A DNA stretch of 64,000 bases from Cavia porcellus (lineage: Eukaryota > Chordata > Mammalia > Rodentia > Caviidae). Made by a program: the position numbers and the translations under genes. Location of the stretch: positions 80,981,982-81,045,981 of the forward strand of contig NW_026947484.1 in the NCBI RefSeq assembly GCF_034190915.1. Direction: 5' to 3'. Shown here one piece after another: positions 12,576-24,238 of the stretch (positions are counted from its first letter, which is position 1; the number at the start of each line of letters is the position of its first letter). The notes under the pieces are model-generated. The model did no database searches. It worked only from the letters and a program-made list of their open reading frames with translations, and was not told the origin of the DNA.

Positions 12576-12670
12576 TTTGGAACTGAGGCTGTGGCTCAGC
12601 GACACAGTGCCTGCCTGGCAAATGCAAGGCTATGAGTGTGATTCCTGGAACAACAACAACAAAAAAAAAG
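12576..12670 (+). mobile_element. tRNA-derived ID-like SINE (plus)
   Basis: 'ctgaggctgtggctcagcga' (A box) and 'gtgtgattcctgg' (B box) are followed by an (AAC)n/A-rich tail at 12648-12670. It sits within MIR-derived sequence. Confidence 0.75.
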
Positions 12671-12889
12671 TCGAGTTTTAAGGGACAGATGCCTGATTAC
12701 AAAAACAGAGTTCTGGAACTCAAATTAGAGCTAGATAACCAGGACTGAATCCACTAAAACCATGAGCCAATAGATGTTAGAGATTTTGTTCCAGTGAAAA
12801 AAAGTGACAAATACAATAACACTGGTCTCATGGAACGAATTTGGAAAGACTCTCTTGCCTTTGATTCTTTGGATCGATTTTAAAAGAAT

Positions 12890-15450
12890 TAGTATTTATT
12901 CTTCTCTGTGTTTGGTAAAATTTAACCATGAAGCCAGCTGGTCCTAGACTTTTCTTTTTTAGAAGACTTTGCTACTGATTCAGTCCCATTGTTTATGGTT
13001 TTGTTCATGTTTCTGTGTACTTATGGTTCAATTTTGGCAGATCATATGTGTCCAAGAACTTGTCCTGTTCTTCTGGGTTTTCCAATTTGCTAGGATGTAG
13101 TTTTTCATAATCCTCTTATGTATTTCCAATATTTGGTTGTAAAGGGTCCCTTTTTATCTCTGATTTTTACTTGTGTCTTCCCTCTTTTTTTGGTGGTTGA
13201 TCTAGCTAAAAGTTGTTCATTTTGTTGCTTTTAAAAACCTACTTCTCTATTTTGCTGATTTTTTGTATAGCTTTTTTAAAGCCTCCTTATTTCTGTGGAA
13301 TCTTTGGTATTTCCTTTTTTTCCATTAATTTTGCGGTTGCGCTTGCTTTTTAAGTTCTTGAGATGCATTGGTAGGTTATTTACTTGATATCTTTCTATAT
13401 TTTTGATGTAGGTACTTACTTCGTACTGTAAACTTCTATCTGAGAATTGCTTTTACTGTGTCCCTTTAAGTTTTGGTATTTTACGTTTGCATTTTGTTTT
13501 ATTACAAGACTTCTTACATTTTCCCTTTTTATTTTTGATTAATCTTTGTTCATTCAAAAATGTTTTTAAGTCGTCTTGTTTTTATAGTTTCTAAAATTTC
13601 TTACAAATTTGTAATTATATTCCTTTGTAATAAAAAAAATCACATATTTCAGTTTTGTTGAATCTGTTATGGTTTTTTTGTGGCAAAACTGTATGGAGTA
13701 TTTGAGAAAATTCCATGCCCTGATGAAAAGAGTTTTTGCAGCTGTTGGGTGGGATGTTCTGTAAATGCCTATTAAATCCATTTGATCTATAGTGTAATTT
13801 GGCTTCGATACATTTTTCTTTTTGATTTTTTTCATCCGTCCACTGATGAAAGCGGGATATTAAGTCTACCCCTATTATAATTTTGGGGTGTACCTTTCCT
13901 TTTAGATTTATATCTGTTTTATAAATTTGGGTGCTCTGACATTAAAGGCATATAGATTTACAATACTTATATCTTCCTGGTTAGTTGAGCCCTTAATCAT
14001 GATAAAGTGACTGTCTTTGTCTTTTATCATTTGTTTTAAATCTTAAAGTCCATTTTGTCTGATACAAAGCATAGTCAATCCTGGTTACTTTAGGTTTCCA
14101 TTTGCTTTGAATATCATTTTACATCCTTTTGTATTATTCTATTTTCAGTGGTGAGATGAGTTTCTCCATCGCTATACTTTTGAGCTTTGCTTTTTTTTTT
14201 AATCTATCCAGCCAATCTGTATCATTTAATTGGAAAATTTAGTTCATTTACATTTGAAGTTATTGATAGGTCAGGAGGGACTTACTCCTTTCATTTTGTT
14301 GATTTTCTTCTTGTTTTAGATACTTTATTCTTCCTCTTGTTCATCTTTATGGCTTGATGGTTTATTTATAGGTACTGTTTAACTGTTTTCTGTTTCTCTC
14401 TTGTGAGTCTACTTTTCTACAGGGATTTATAGTTTGACAGGCTGTCATAATCATAGTTATCTTTCTTTCACTTCTGGATATAGAACTTCCTCAAGCATCT
14501 TTCATAAGGATGGTTATGAATTCTCTCAATTTTTGCTCATCCTGGAATGACTTTATTGCTCCTTTGTTTCTGAAATGTAGTATTATTCTCAGGCTGTTAT
14601 TTTGTTTTAGGACTTAGAATATATCACGGTGTTTCGTCTTGACCTATAGGATTTTTTTCTGAGACCTGCTATCAGTCAAATGGGGATACCCTTATATATG
14701 ACAGCACTTTTTTTCCTTCAGAATTTAGGTTCTTTCTTTGTCCTATGTTTTGACAGTTTGACTATACTGTGCTGAGGTGAATCTGGTCATGTCTATTTTG
14801 GTTCCTAAATGCCTCCTGTTCATGCATGTCCACGTGTTTCTCAAGATTACAAAAAATTTTGGCTACAATTTTATTGAATAGGCTTTCCATACCATTAACT
14901 TTGATCTCCTCATCTTTCTATTGACTTTCATCTCCTCATCTTTGACTATTCCAAAAATGTGGATATTCTTTCCTTTAGTGGTGCTCTAAGGGCCATGAAT
15001 GGTCTCCATTCTTTTTTTATTTTTGCCTTTTTTCTTCTTTTTGTTTTGTCTTCAAGTTCAGATATTGTTCTTCTTGTAGTCTCTTTTTGTTTGTTGTTTT
15101 TATTTCCAAGATTTCTAATTTTTTTGAAAATCTATCCTTTTGTAGTATTTCTCCTTCATATCTTGAATTATTTTCCTAACTTCATTTAACTGATTACATG
15201 TACTCTCTTAGATTCAATTGAGGCTTTTAAATAATCATTCTGTTACATTCATTAGTAGGCTATTTAATCCATATTAATTTCATTGGAATTTGTCATTAAA
15301 TCATATGTTAATTTTGAGGTACCATATTTTCATTTTTCTTCTTCTATATTGATATTTTTTCATCTTGTAAATCAAGTATCTTTACCAATTTAGTAGAGTA
15401 GTTTTAATAAGTGGCTTTCTCCTGACAGTGTGTTTGAGGTGTTGATTTGT
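12890..15450 (-). mobile_element. Ancient L1 (minus): ORF2 N-terminus plus ORF1
   Basis: The minus strand reads as an old L1: ORF2 linker and endonuclease between 12890 and about 14200 (a surviving stretch near 13800-13620 contains 'QMDLIGIYRTSHPT', the L1 endonuclease motif), then ORF1 between about 14280 and 15200. All frames are broken. The RT part is missing, so the copy is 3'-truncated or its 3' part was deleted. Divergence is greater than in the L1s at 33-61 kb. The region 15450-17100 may include its 5' UTR but shows nothing diagnostic. Confidence 0.75.
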
Positions 15451-17105
15451 TATGCAGTGTTGACTTTATTTCCAGCTGGGCACGATAGTGTATTCTCTCT
15501 TAAGCTTCTTTACGTATTACTAATGAAGTTGAGTGCAGTGCATAGAGAGGCACTGTCTCTGTGAGGCCACACAAGAGCCTCAATATTCTAGAAGTTGAGA
15601 AAAGTATGGTACAGACAACAGTAGGTATGTGGAGCTCACTATGTGGCTACTTTTAGACTAGGAGTGATATCCTTTATTGGGTACAGGTCTAATAATAGCA
15701 AAGGCACTCACAGCAGTGGTAAACGGAACATGAAGCAACTTGCCTCTGACTAGTCAGCATTGTGGAGCCAAATGCTACATAGGGAGAAGCAGTGTTGGGA
15801 AGCACACACTTTGTGGTACTCATATTAAGTTGTGACATCGTGCATAGTCAGACTTAGAGTTAGACTTAGGGAGCCAGTGACCTTGGCAGCTGCTTAGGTG
15901 GGAAGGCAGCAGGGATTGAGGAGTTCCTCTTTGTTGATGGTACCTGAGGTATTAGCACCACATTATTAGAGCCGTAGGGCTTCACAGTCACTACTTGCCC
16001 CCACGGCAAAACCTTAGTGCTTGCCTGCATGGTACTGTAAACTCTGAGTTTGTTTTCCTTGCTGTGAGCACAAGACAGAGCAGCCAAAGTGGGGCATTTG
16101 TTCCCAAGGCTGTTATGTATGTCCCATCCAGAGGTCATCCAAAAGCACTGATCCCATCTGCTCTCTACCTCCAGGCAGGTATTATTGGATGGGTTACCTG
16201 ATAGTCAGCATGTGATGAATGCTGTCAAGGCCCTCTTCCAATTTGTACACAAGTAAAATCATACGTTTTATTTGGAACAAAGGGAATTTACTAGTTTATT
16301 TCAAAACTTCCCTAACTCACGTGAAGTTCTCAAGTCTCCCTGAAGCAACAGAGATGGACTGCTAGACTTAGAACACAAACAAATGGGGACCATAAACATA
16401 TGATCCTATTTGCATATAAAATATCAATATATAATTTTATAGCTATCTGCAAGGTCTATTATCAAATAAACAGTGTTATTTTAAAATGGTAAAACTTTTC
16501 CCTCACAAATAAAATGCATGAAACATTAAACTGACCCTGATAGCTTTAATTATTTTGGGAAAAATGTTGCCAGCATATTCTGTGACATCAGAAGCATGAA
16601 AACATCTGTCTTACTAACAGTGAAAATCAAAAAAGAGTCTAGCTTAAATTTAGAGAAAAAAGCTTTAAATGAGAAAGAGGAAGAAATGGGGAGAGAATTT
16701 CAACTTGAGGATAAGAGCGCTGAAAGGGAATGAGTGAATTGAACTCTTGACAGAAAAATCAAACTAGAAAGGAGACTTTTTTTTATGGAATTGTCTGTGG
16801 TTTGGTACTTTCTCACTGGACTGTAAGTATGGAAGAGTTTTTTTTAAACAAACTAATTTTCCTCAGTTTTTATATGTAAGAAGGGTTTGTGTCTGTTCTT
16901 GGCTTTGGAGACATAGTGTTTTGTTACTGTCACATTGCACCTAGTTATTGTGGTAAGAGTGAGGGCATCAAGCGGTGATGGCAAACCTTTTAGAGCTCTC
17001 ACTCATAACAGACAACCAGCTGCAGCGCACGTGCCGTAAGTTCACCACCTCTGGCACAAGGGGAGGGCACATTCTATACATTGTTGACACTGGAGGATAG
17101 AGAAA

Positions 17106-17465
17106 ATGATACGACTTTACCTTGAGAGGTGTTTCAGTTTGAACCTCAGATGTCACTCAGAAGGTTCCTGTGTTCAGAGGCGGAGCTTCTCAAAGGTGAT
17201 TGGGGACCATGACCTTGGGAACTGGACCTTTTCCCCGATCCCATCAGAACAAACTCTTTTATGCATTCTGCTTTCTGGTTGTCATGAGATGAACAGTTTT
17301 CCTGTACCAAGCCCTTCTGCCATGATGTTTCTGCCTTGCCTTAAGCCTAAAAATAGTGGAGCTGGCCAATCATGAATTGAAGACTTTGAAACTGTGAGCC
17401 AAAACAAACTTTCTTCCTTTAAATTGTTCTTCTACAGTATTTCCAGGGGAAACCTGACCTACAGA
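17106..17465 (+). mobile_element. MaLR-type solo LTR (degenerate)
   Basis: The element has 'aaaggtgattggggaccatg', 'ctggttgtcatgagatgaac', 'gaaactgtgagccaaaacaa' and a 'cagtatttccagggg' end. These follow the known layout of ERVL-MaLR LTRs (5' 'gtgattgggtcat', 3' 'ctgtgagccaaaataaac'). It has no coding capacity. The subfamily is not assigned. Confidence 0.55.
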
Positions 17466-18474
17466 AATGGCTGTGGATTAAGGCCCAAGAATTCCTCCAT
17501 CTCTTGTTCCCATGATGATTCCTTTTGGCCTTTCATAAATTATTAGATGCTACTACTTTTTGCTTTTGTGTTTTGTGTGTTCAAATGTGTATGTATGTAA
17601 ATATTCTCTAGGCTCTAGAGAATGTAGCCTTAAACTAAAATATTCATGTAATTAATAAAATAAACAAAACCACACCAAATATAATTTAATTGTTCAGAGG
17701 AGTCAAAAGGAAGAAAGGAGTAGAATATGATAGACTCTGACTTCCTATCACTGTAAGACCTACAATTTTTGCTACTCAGGAATTGCCAGCAATGCTAAGA
17801 GCCTGTGTTTTTTCTCATCCTTGTCAAGATCTCTGGAGGATAAATGTAAATAGTGACTTTGAGTTCCCCTTAAATTTAAGAATGAATGGAATTACAAAAA
17901 TGAGAGGGAAAATACATTGTAAATTTTAGATATCATTATATGAGCATGAGATGATGTTACGAAGAATTTTTCTACTTTTCACAGGACTTATTTTAGCCAT
18001 CATTAGTTTTCCATAGTTTATGAAGGTTACTCAATCTGCTCTTCAAAATATCATGGATCAATATGCCAGGCACTGTGGCACTCTAAATGTAATCTTCTAT
18101 TGCTTTGAAGAACAAATAGAAACAAACTTGAGGGAGTTAGTGGAAAAGTTTGAGATAAACTGTAGTGGTAGATTTACAAATTAAGAGTTATATTTACTTT
18201 AACTGTATTTCCTGCAATCACAGTGCTATGCTTTTGAAAATAAACACTAAAAAAGATTGCAAGTGCTATATTTCAACAATCATTGAAGTAGTGTAGAAAA
18301 AGAAAAAAATTGAAAGGAAAGAAGACAATTAAATTCTTAAGTATGAAGGACAATAATAATGAGAGGGTAAAGAGGCACAGGATGTGTGAGGTGAGTTGGG
18401 GAGAGTGTACAAGAGCTGAGAAAGTAAATTCAGTGGAAATGGGTGTGGAAGGGGTGGATCTGATAGTTGGAAGG

Positions 18475-18544
18475 ATATAAAAGCCTGATTATACCAAGTA
18501 GATAAAGGGATATAAAAGCCTGATTACACCAAATCGATAAAGAG
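18475..18544 (+). promoter_or_regulatory. Duplicated TATA-box promoter of the plus-strand relaxin-family gene
   Basis: Two tandem 35-bp units each contain TATAAAAGCCTGATTA: TATAAAA at 18476-18482 and at 18511-18517. The units differ at a few bases (ataccaagtagataaag versus acaccaaatcgataaag). The second box lies 139 bp before the ATG. The minus-strand paralogue has a related AATAAAAGCCTGAT at 28586-28573, 131-137 bp before its ATG, so the box is probably the shared ancestral promoter. Transcription start sites are inferred only. Confidence 0.7.
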
Positions 18545-18649
18545 GCCTGAATCCTGAGGTGCTCAATCAATCAACGTCAGATCTGTAGACAACAGCAGCA
18601 ATCCCCAGAGTAAGGCAGAAAAGCCCAGGGCACAAGCTACAGGTCCAAG

Positions 18650-19569
18650 ATGCCCTGCCTGTTTGTAACCTACCTGCTAGGAGTCTGGCTGTTATTGAGT
18701 CAGTTGCCCGGTGAGACCACTGCAGGCCTGTTGGAAAATTTGCGTCAGTTGTTATGTAACAACCCATTGATGGATCAACTTGAGAAAAAATGCATAATAT
18801 TATCCATAGAAGGGTCAAATGATCAGGATGAATCAGCACTGCAACAAAGAAAACTGTCAGGTAAAGGCTCCTGCCCTACTTTCTTGCCTTTCTATACTGA
18901 TCATTAATGGCTGTCCAGCTGCAGAGAAATCTGGAAGTCCACTCTGAATGTATTGCTACAGATGTCATTGGCTGCCTGTTACTAGTTCCCACTGTGCAAG
19001 GCTACGGCCAAAAGGTTTGGACTTTTCCTCTGTGAGTTGATTTTACTGAAAGCATCTCTCTGGGAATCTCACAAAGGAGAAGGAAGCTGAGGGAATAAGA
19101 AACAGGCATATCAAGAAGGCACTTGGCACCCTGAGCAAAACAAGGAAACTGAGCAGGAAGTAAAGGGGCTGAAAGACCCAGAGTAGAAGGGGTATAGTCA
19201 AGAACTATTTTGACACTTTGTTATACTGAGTAAATGTTTTTGCTTTTCAATATAAAAACCATTAAAACTTACCTAACCATTTTCTTGAAATGAATATATT
19301 TTCACATCTTTTCTTCTCCCACTTTTTTTTTTTTAAACATAATAGAATTCCCGGGATTCTTTAGCCACAGAGATTCAGAAGCCTTAAATATTTTGGTGAA
19401 ATTCATTCCTGAATCATCACAGGAGCTGAAAGCAATACTTTCTGATGAGCAGTCATTGAGGACACCGAAACATCCAGAACACCGGGGAATTGTACTTGAA
19501 ACTTTTGTTAAAATTTGTTGTAAAGTTCGCTGTGTCCAACAAGTTAGGATGTTATTTTGTCGTTATTAA
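18650..19569 (+). CDS. INSL4-like relaxin-family prepropeptide (144 aa, two exons)
   Basis: Two exons, 18650-18860 and 19346-19569, joined by a 485-bp intron with donor CAG/GTAAAG and acceptor AATAG/AATT in phase 1, the family's conserved position. The frame is open throughout. Residues 1-25 form a signal peptide whose LLGVWLLLSQ core is close to that of relaxins. The B-chain region has Cys36 and Cys48 with 11 residues between them. The C-domain (about 50-124) contains FIPESSQELKAILSDEQS, matching the start of relaxin exon 2. The A chain is ICCKVRC...C with CC-x3-C-x8-C at 128, 129, 133 and 142. It lacks the Gly that normally follows the first B-chain Cys, the RxxxRxxI receptor-binding cassette, and a dibasic site just before the A chain. 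Its place and strand between INSL6 and a minus-strand paralogue match human INSL4, and its length fits INSL4 (139 aa) rather than relaxin (about 185). It could be an INSL4 orthologue or an independent RLN duplicate. Confidence 0.8.
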
Positions 19570-19863
19570 TTCATTATGCAATGTTTGTTTCTAATCTTGA
19601 ATATACCTTCACTGATATCTAAATCAGTCACCATTGATCATTGAAATTATGGGAAATTATTCTTGATGTTGTCTTTTCATTTTTCTGAAACAGTAAGGCT
19701 ATTTTGTGTCAACAGTTAACCCCTTTTACTAAGGAAGCCCTTATTAAAAAATGGTATAATAGCATCAACTACGCTAAATCTTACTGACTTTAAAATGACT
19801 ATGAAATCTTTATCATGGTAACCAACATAATGACTCACTATAATAGCCTCCTAATGTCAGGTA

Positions 19864-19869
19864 AATAAA
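19864..19869 (+). terminator. Candidate polyadenylation signal for the plus-strand gene
   Basis: An AATAAA hexamer 295 bp after the TAA stop is the first canonical signal downstream, giving a 3' UTR of about 0.3 kb. Position is the only evidence. The interval from here to about 21000 is AT-rich intergenic sequence without a recognisable feature. Confidence 0.4.
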
Positions 19870-21019
19870 AAGGCATGAAACTGTCAATTTTCAAACTGAC
19901 CATGTAAAGATACAAACACAAGCCTTGGAAGTTTCTACTTGACTCACAATGGACGTACTTTGTCTTATTAATATATAACCGCAATTAGACAGATTGAACA
20001 TTTGGATTTTTATGACAGATGAACTTGATTTAAAATAAGGATGTTTCTTGCTTTTGAGGGACCCGGCTGTATCTTTGAAATAATAATATACTTGGTATTA
20101 AGACATGACTTCTGTGTAATGAATTTGTAAGCACTATTCCTCATAGGCACAAAGTCCCCCGTCAATATTTTTAGTAAATATACAGACATTAAAGATTTCT
20201 AGAAGGTGATAAATTCATCTGGAGACCCTATTTTTAATGGGTCTCCCCATTAAACTGTGTCTTTAACCCTGGAATTTTAGCTCCAAAGTGTCAAGTGTCT
20301 CAGGACCTACAGTGTTTAATGTCTTCTGTTGTGCTACCCTCAGTGTACAAGATCCCCCTGTATGCAGTGTTTGTCTCTCTTCCTGGGTACAGGGGAATTA
20401 GCCAAAAGTGAATGTCTGTTCCCTATGGTATTTACTACATGACTCGCTAAGCTTTTCTACTATTTTGGCACCATGACTGCAAAGCGTAAGGCAGGATCCA
20501 GGAGTTGAAATATATGGAGAAGAGGAGATAGAGGTGGAGAGATTCTCTTGACTATATGGATGTCAATATCCAAGTTGTCATATAGTTTCCCAAGGTATTA
20601 ATATTGGAGACTGAATGAAACCTAGTATCTCACTGCAGGGTTTTTTACTTTCACCTATATGAATCTACATTACCTCTCAAATTTAAAATTTATTTTAAAA
20701 TTTTCTCAAATGCTCTCAGTCACATGGATTGGATGTGTGTGTTTTGTTATTGGCAATCAAATGCAGAAACAGAAATACATAGAAGATAGGAGGTAGTTGG
20801 AAAAATACTAAATGTGACATAGGATAGAACGGCAAATTCACTCTACTGAATAGCTAGTTACTATTAAATGCTACTGAAGTATGCCAAAAACTTTCATGAG
20901 AAATGAATAAATATAAGCTTGATTTTAAGTATAAAAATTTTCAGTTAATATCACTCTCAGTGCTGAAGGACCAAAAGCTCATATATCCTCAGAGCAGGAT
21001 CAAATAAAAAATGCTGTTT

Positions 21020-21660
21020 TGAAACCACATCTATTCAGCATATTATTGTAAGTTCTAGCCAGAGGAATTAGGTAAGAAAAAGAAAAGGAAATGGCATAAA
21101 AATCAGAAAGGAAATAGAAAATATTCTCTGCCTACAGATGATATGAACTTATATGTAGAAAAATTTTAAGATTTGAAAACAACTGTTAGTACTAGTAAAC
21201 TGTTTTTATAAAGTAGACAGAAACCATCATGCAAAAATTGTCGGTGGATAACCAAAAACAAAATTATGAGAACAATGTCATTTTCAATACAATGTAAAAA
21301 AATTTAATTTGGAATACATTTAAGGAGAAACCTATAAAACATGCATTGCCAAAAGATATTAAAAAAGACATAAATTAATGGAAAAATTTTCTGCATACAT
21401 GTAGTTATCCTGAACTGCCAGACTTAATAGTGATAAGAAATTAGTACTATTCAAAGAAGTCAGTGTCATCCCCATCAAAATCCTAAAGGATTTTATGCAG
21501 TATGTTTTTAAAAAACAGAAAACTCTGTCCAATATAAATATGAATGTTAAGATTCCCCACATAGCCAAGAGTTCAATGACAGAAATAACTAAAGTTGGAG
21601 GATACAAGTGATTTCAAAACTTTCTACAAAGCTGTAGTTGACAAAACTATGAGATATAGT
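21020..21660 (+). mobile_element. Ancient L1M ORF2 (RT region) fragment
   Basis: Plus-strand text follows L1 ORF2 RT: 'gtaagttctagccagaggaa', 'gcctacagatgatatgaact' (the FADDM region) and 'gacataaattaatgg', continuing to 'gcaaaattgtcggtgg'-type text. The frame is lost. Confidence 0.65.
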
Positions 21661-21789
21661 ATGTCTTGGGTATGATGTGTTTTTTTCTTTTTCTTTTTTT
21701 CCCCTTTTAGTTTTGCAAATAGTAGGAGGTAAAAAGAGTTAATGAATGTGTTCTAACCATCCTGTGCTGCCCTCTATTGGTTTCACCTC

Positions 21790-22370
21790 AAGATCAGTTA
21801 TGGATTGAATTATGTCCTTAAATAGGTACTCAGATTATAAAACACTTGTATCATGGAATGGAACATTTATATATATGAAGTTTTTGCAGATGTAAGTAGT
21901 TAAAATGAGGTCACACTAGAGTTGGATGGATGAGGCTTATGTTCAGTAGGATCAGTATTAAAATTCAATGGAAGAACAATGCCATTTTCAATACAATCTA
22001 GAATAGTTTAAAACTTTATAATGTGCTTACGGAGAAACCTCCAAAACATTCATTGCTGAAAAATACTAAAGAAGACATAAATTAATGGAAAAATGCATAA
22101 TGGCAATATAAAGACAGAACGATTCATAATGGCAATGTAAAAACAGAAGAACAGAATACTGTATGTCAAAGGAGACAATTCTGAAAATGTATGGCTGCCT
22201 CTAAGAAATCCTAGCGTTTCATCAGAGGTTAAGAAAAGGATAGAAGTGTTCCTCAAAGAGTATACTTCAACTTTAAGCATCCAGAACAAGAACCTATTTT
22301 TCTTGTTTTAAGCCACCCAGGGTAGCTTCTTGGTTGCATTGTTCCTAGGAAACTAACCCAGGGACTTAAG
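21790..22370 (+). mobile_element. Degenerate MaLR/MLT-like LTR with an embedded L1M segment
   Basis: The 5' part ('gttatggattgaattatgtc', 'gttaaaatgaggtcacac') and the 3' part ('cttgttttaagccacccagg', 'cctaggaaactaaccc') match the two ends of an MLT1-like LTR. Between them, about 21970-22110 is closely similar to 21258-21388 of the neighbouring L1M fragment. There is no coding capacity. Confidence 0.5.
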
Positions 22371-22524
22371 AACCACTCCAAGCTGTTTGCTTTTCACTTT
22401 CATTTTAATGCTGACTTACACAGAAAAATGAAACTGTAATTAAAGGAAAATGTCAACCTATAAAAATCCTCTTGGAAGTGAACTTTAGGCAATTCTTGGG
22501 TAAGCAGTTTAAAACCTTATATTC

Positions 22525-22730
22525 CAGCCTGGTGATAGAGCTCAGTGGCAGACTCCTTGCTTAACTCACATAAAATCCTTGGTTCAACTGATGCTACTGC
22601 TTGCAAAATAAAACCAAAACCAAAATCAAGAAAATCTTAAAAAAAAATCTTACATAGCACTGGGATTTTAGCTCAGTGGCACAAGCGCATCTACAAGTTC
22701 AATCCCTGGTACAAAAAAAAATCTTATATA
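22525..22730 (+). mobile_element. Two adjacent tRNA-derived SINE copies (plus)
   Basis: Copy 1 (about 22525-22645) has 'ggtgatagagctcagtggca' and 'ccttggttcaactgatg', with an A-rich AAACC tail. Copy 2 (about 22655-22725) has 'gggattttagctcagtggca' and 'agttcaatccctggtac', with an A9 tail. Copy 2 lacks part of the region between the boxes. The sequence from 22730 to 24080 is intergenic apart from a possible L2 end at about 23575-23650. Confidence 0.7.
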
Positions 22731-24089
22731 TTGTATAAGATTATAGACCTTTCTTTACTACTTTATTTCTTCACATCTTGTTTTTATGAGAATTATTTAC
22801 AGAGTGCACTGACAAAGGAAAGCTGAGAAGATCATGTGGCTAGTTAGAAGTCCGTGTGAGCATTGTATTTGTTTTTTCACTCCTGAAAACCCAGAACACT
22901 ACTTGTGGTGTAAGAGGAACTGAATCATTGTTTGCTGAATGAACAAGCAGAATTCTCTGTCCTGCCAAAAAATTTATCGGGTGATCATTGTTAATGTCAG
23001 TAAAGCATATTGTGTCTTCTTTATTTTCAACAATGTCGAATAGCTTGGGGAAGCTAAGAAATTTATGGCAGACAGTGCAATATATTCTGAATCCTGAGAG
23101 TTCATGCCATATAGTCCCAAGATTCTCCTGTCATGCTAGTGTTATTTATGAGACAAATCATGATCATGACTGGTACCCCAGTACTTCAGGATAAAATTTA
23201 AACTCCATTCCCTGCTTGAAATGAATAACGGAAGATTCTATCTCTCTGTCTTCATCTCTTACAACTTCTTGCCAATTTCCCCTCTATTACTTGCTTTCCT
23301 ATCCTGCTGACTTCTGGGCAGTTCCATAATACTGTGCTTTGTCCTCTGTGCTTTTTCTGAGTCTGCCCATTAATTTCTTTAAATGTGTTTCATGGTGTAA
23401 ATCAAACATTGCTTCCACTTGGGAAGTTTTGCAGGCTTTTTTCTTACATTGTTTCTTCCTTTTCATGTTGGCATTAAATAAGTGCCATTTCTTTGGCTTT
23501 ATTATATTGTCAGTGATCTTCTACTGATAGTACAGCATTTATTTTTCATTTTACTTGCTGACTTCACACATTAGACTATGATCTGTGAGTTGACTGTGGG
23601 GACCATTTGCAGATAACATAATAGCTATTCAATACATGCTACTAAAGGAAATTCCACCTAACAGTGATGTATTTGGGGGATAAAGGGAAGGTGAAATGGT
23701 AGACTGACTACAGAGTTTGAAAATATTTACTGAGTGCTCAGGTTAGTAGAAGGAAAGTCAAAGCCTCTATGATTAAAATTCCTGTGTCACAGAGAAAAAG
23801 GAAAGCCATGAGGAACCAGTTGTAGGGTAAACAATCTCTTTGAGGAAGGAATTTGTTGCACTCTGTGTGAGTGAAAAAATGACTACAGAGGAGCACTGTA
23901 GATTAGAAATTTGGGGAGCAAGAGGCAGGTATGGGTTCTGTATTAGAACTCCAGAGGAAAAGAGGCTAAGATGTTTGTGTTAGGTATTCCATCATAAACG
24001 TACTCACTCCTCCCAACACAACTACTTTCTCAGTCCTTTTTTAATGCCCGTGGTTATGATACTAAACTAGAGTAAATTATTGCTTGCAT

Positions 24090-24238
24090 TCTGCCATGAT
24101 TTGAGCATGATGTGTGTCCCACAATAGTTGATTATAATTAAAAGAGTTGGTCCACAGTTTGCTGGTATTGGGAAGTGGTAGAACCTTTTAGAAGATGGAG
24201 ACTAGTGGGAGGCCCTAGGTCACGAAAGATATGAAGTT
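24090..24238 (+). mobile_element. 5' part of a MaLR-like LTR
   Basis: 'gagcatgatgtgtgtcccac', 'gtattgggaagtggtagaac' and 'gtgggaggccctaggtca' match the 5' half of the LTR type seen at 17.1 and 62.2 kb. It stops at a T-run (24238-24251). From there to 26170 I see only AT-rich intergenic sequence. Confidence 0.5.

Noticed and set aside
15866..16201. Open frames of 68-90 codons on both strands near 16 kb
   Set aside because: Short, overlapping on opposite strands, no domain; the region may be the 5' UTR of an ancient L1.
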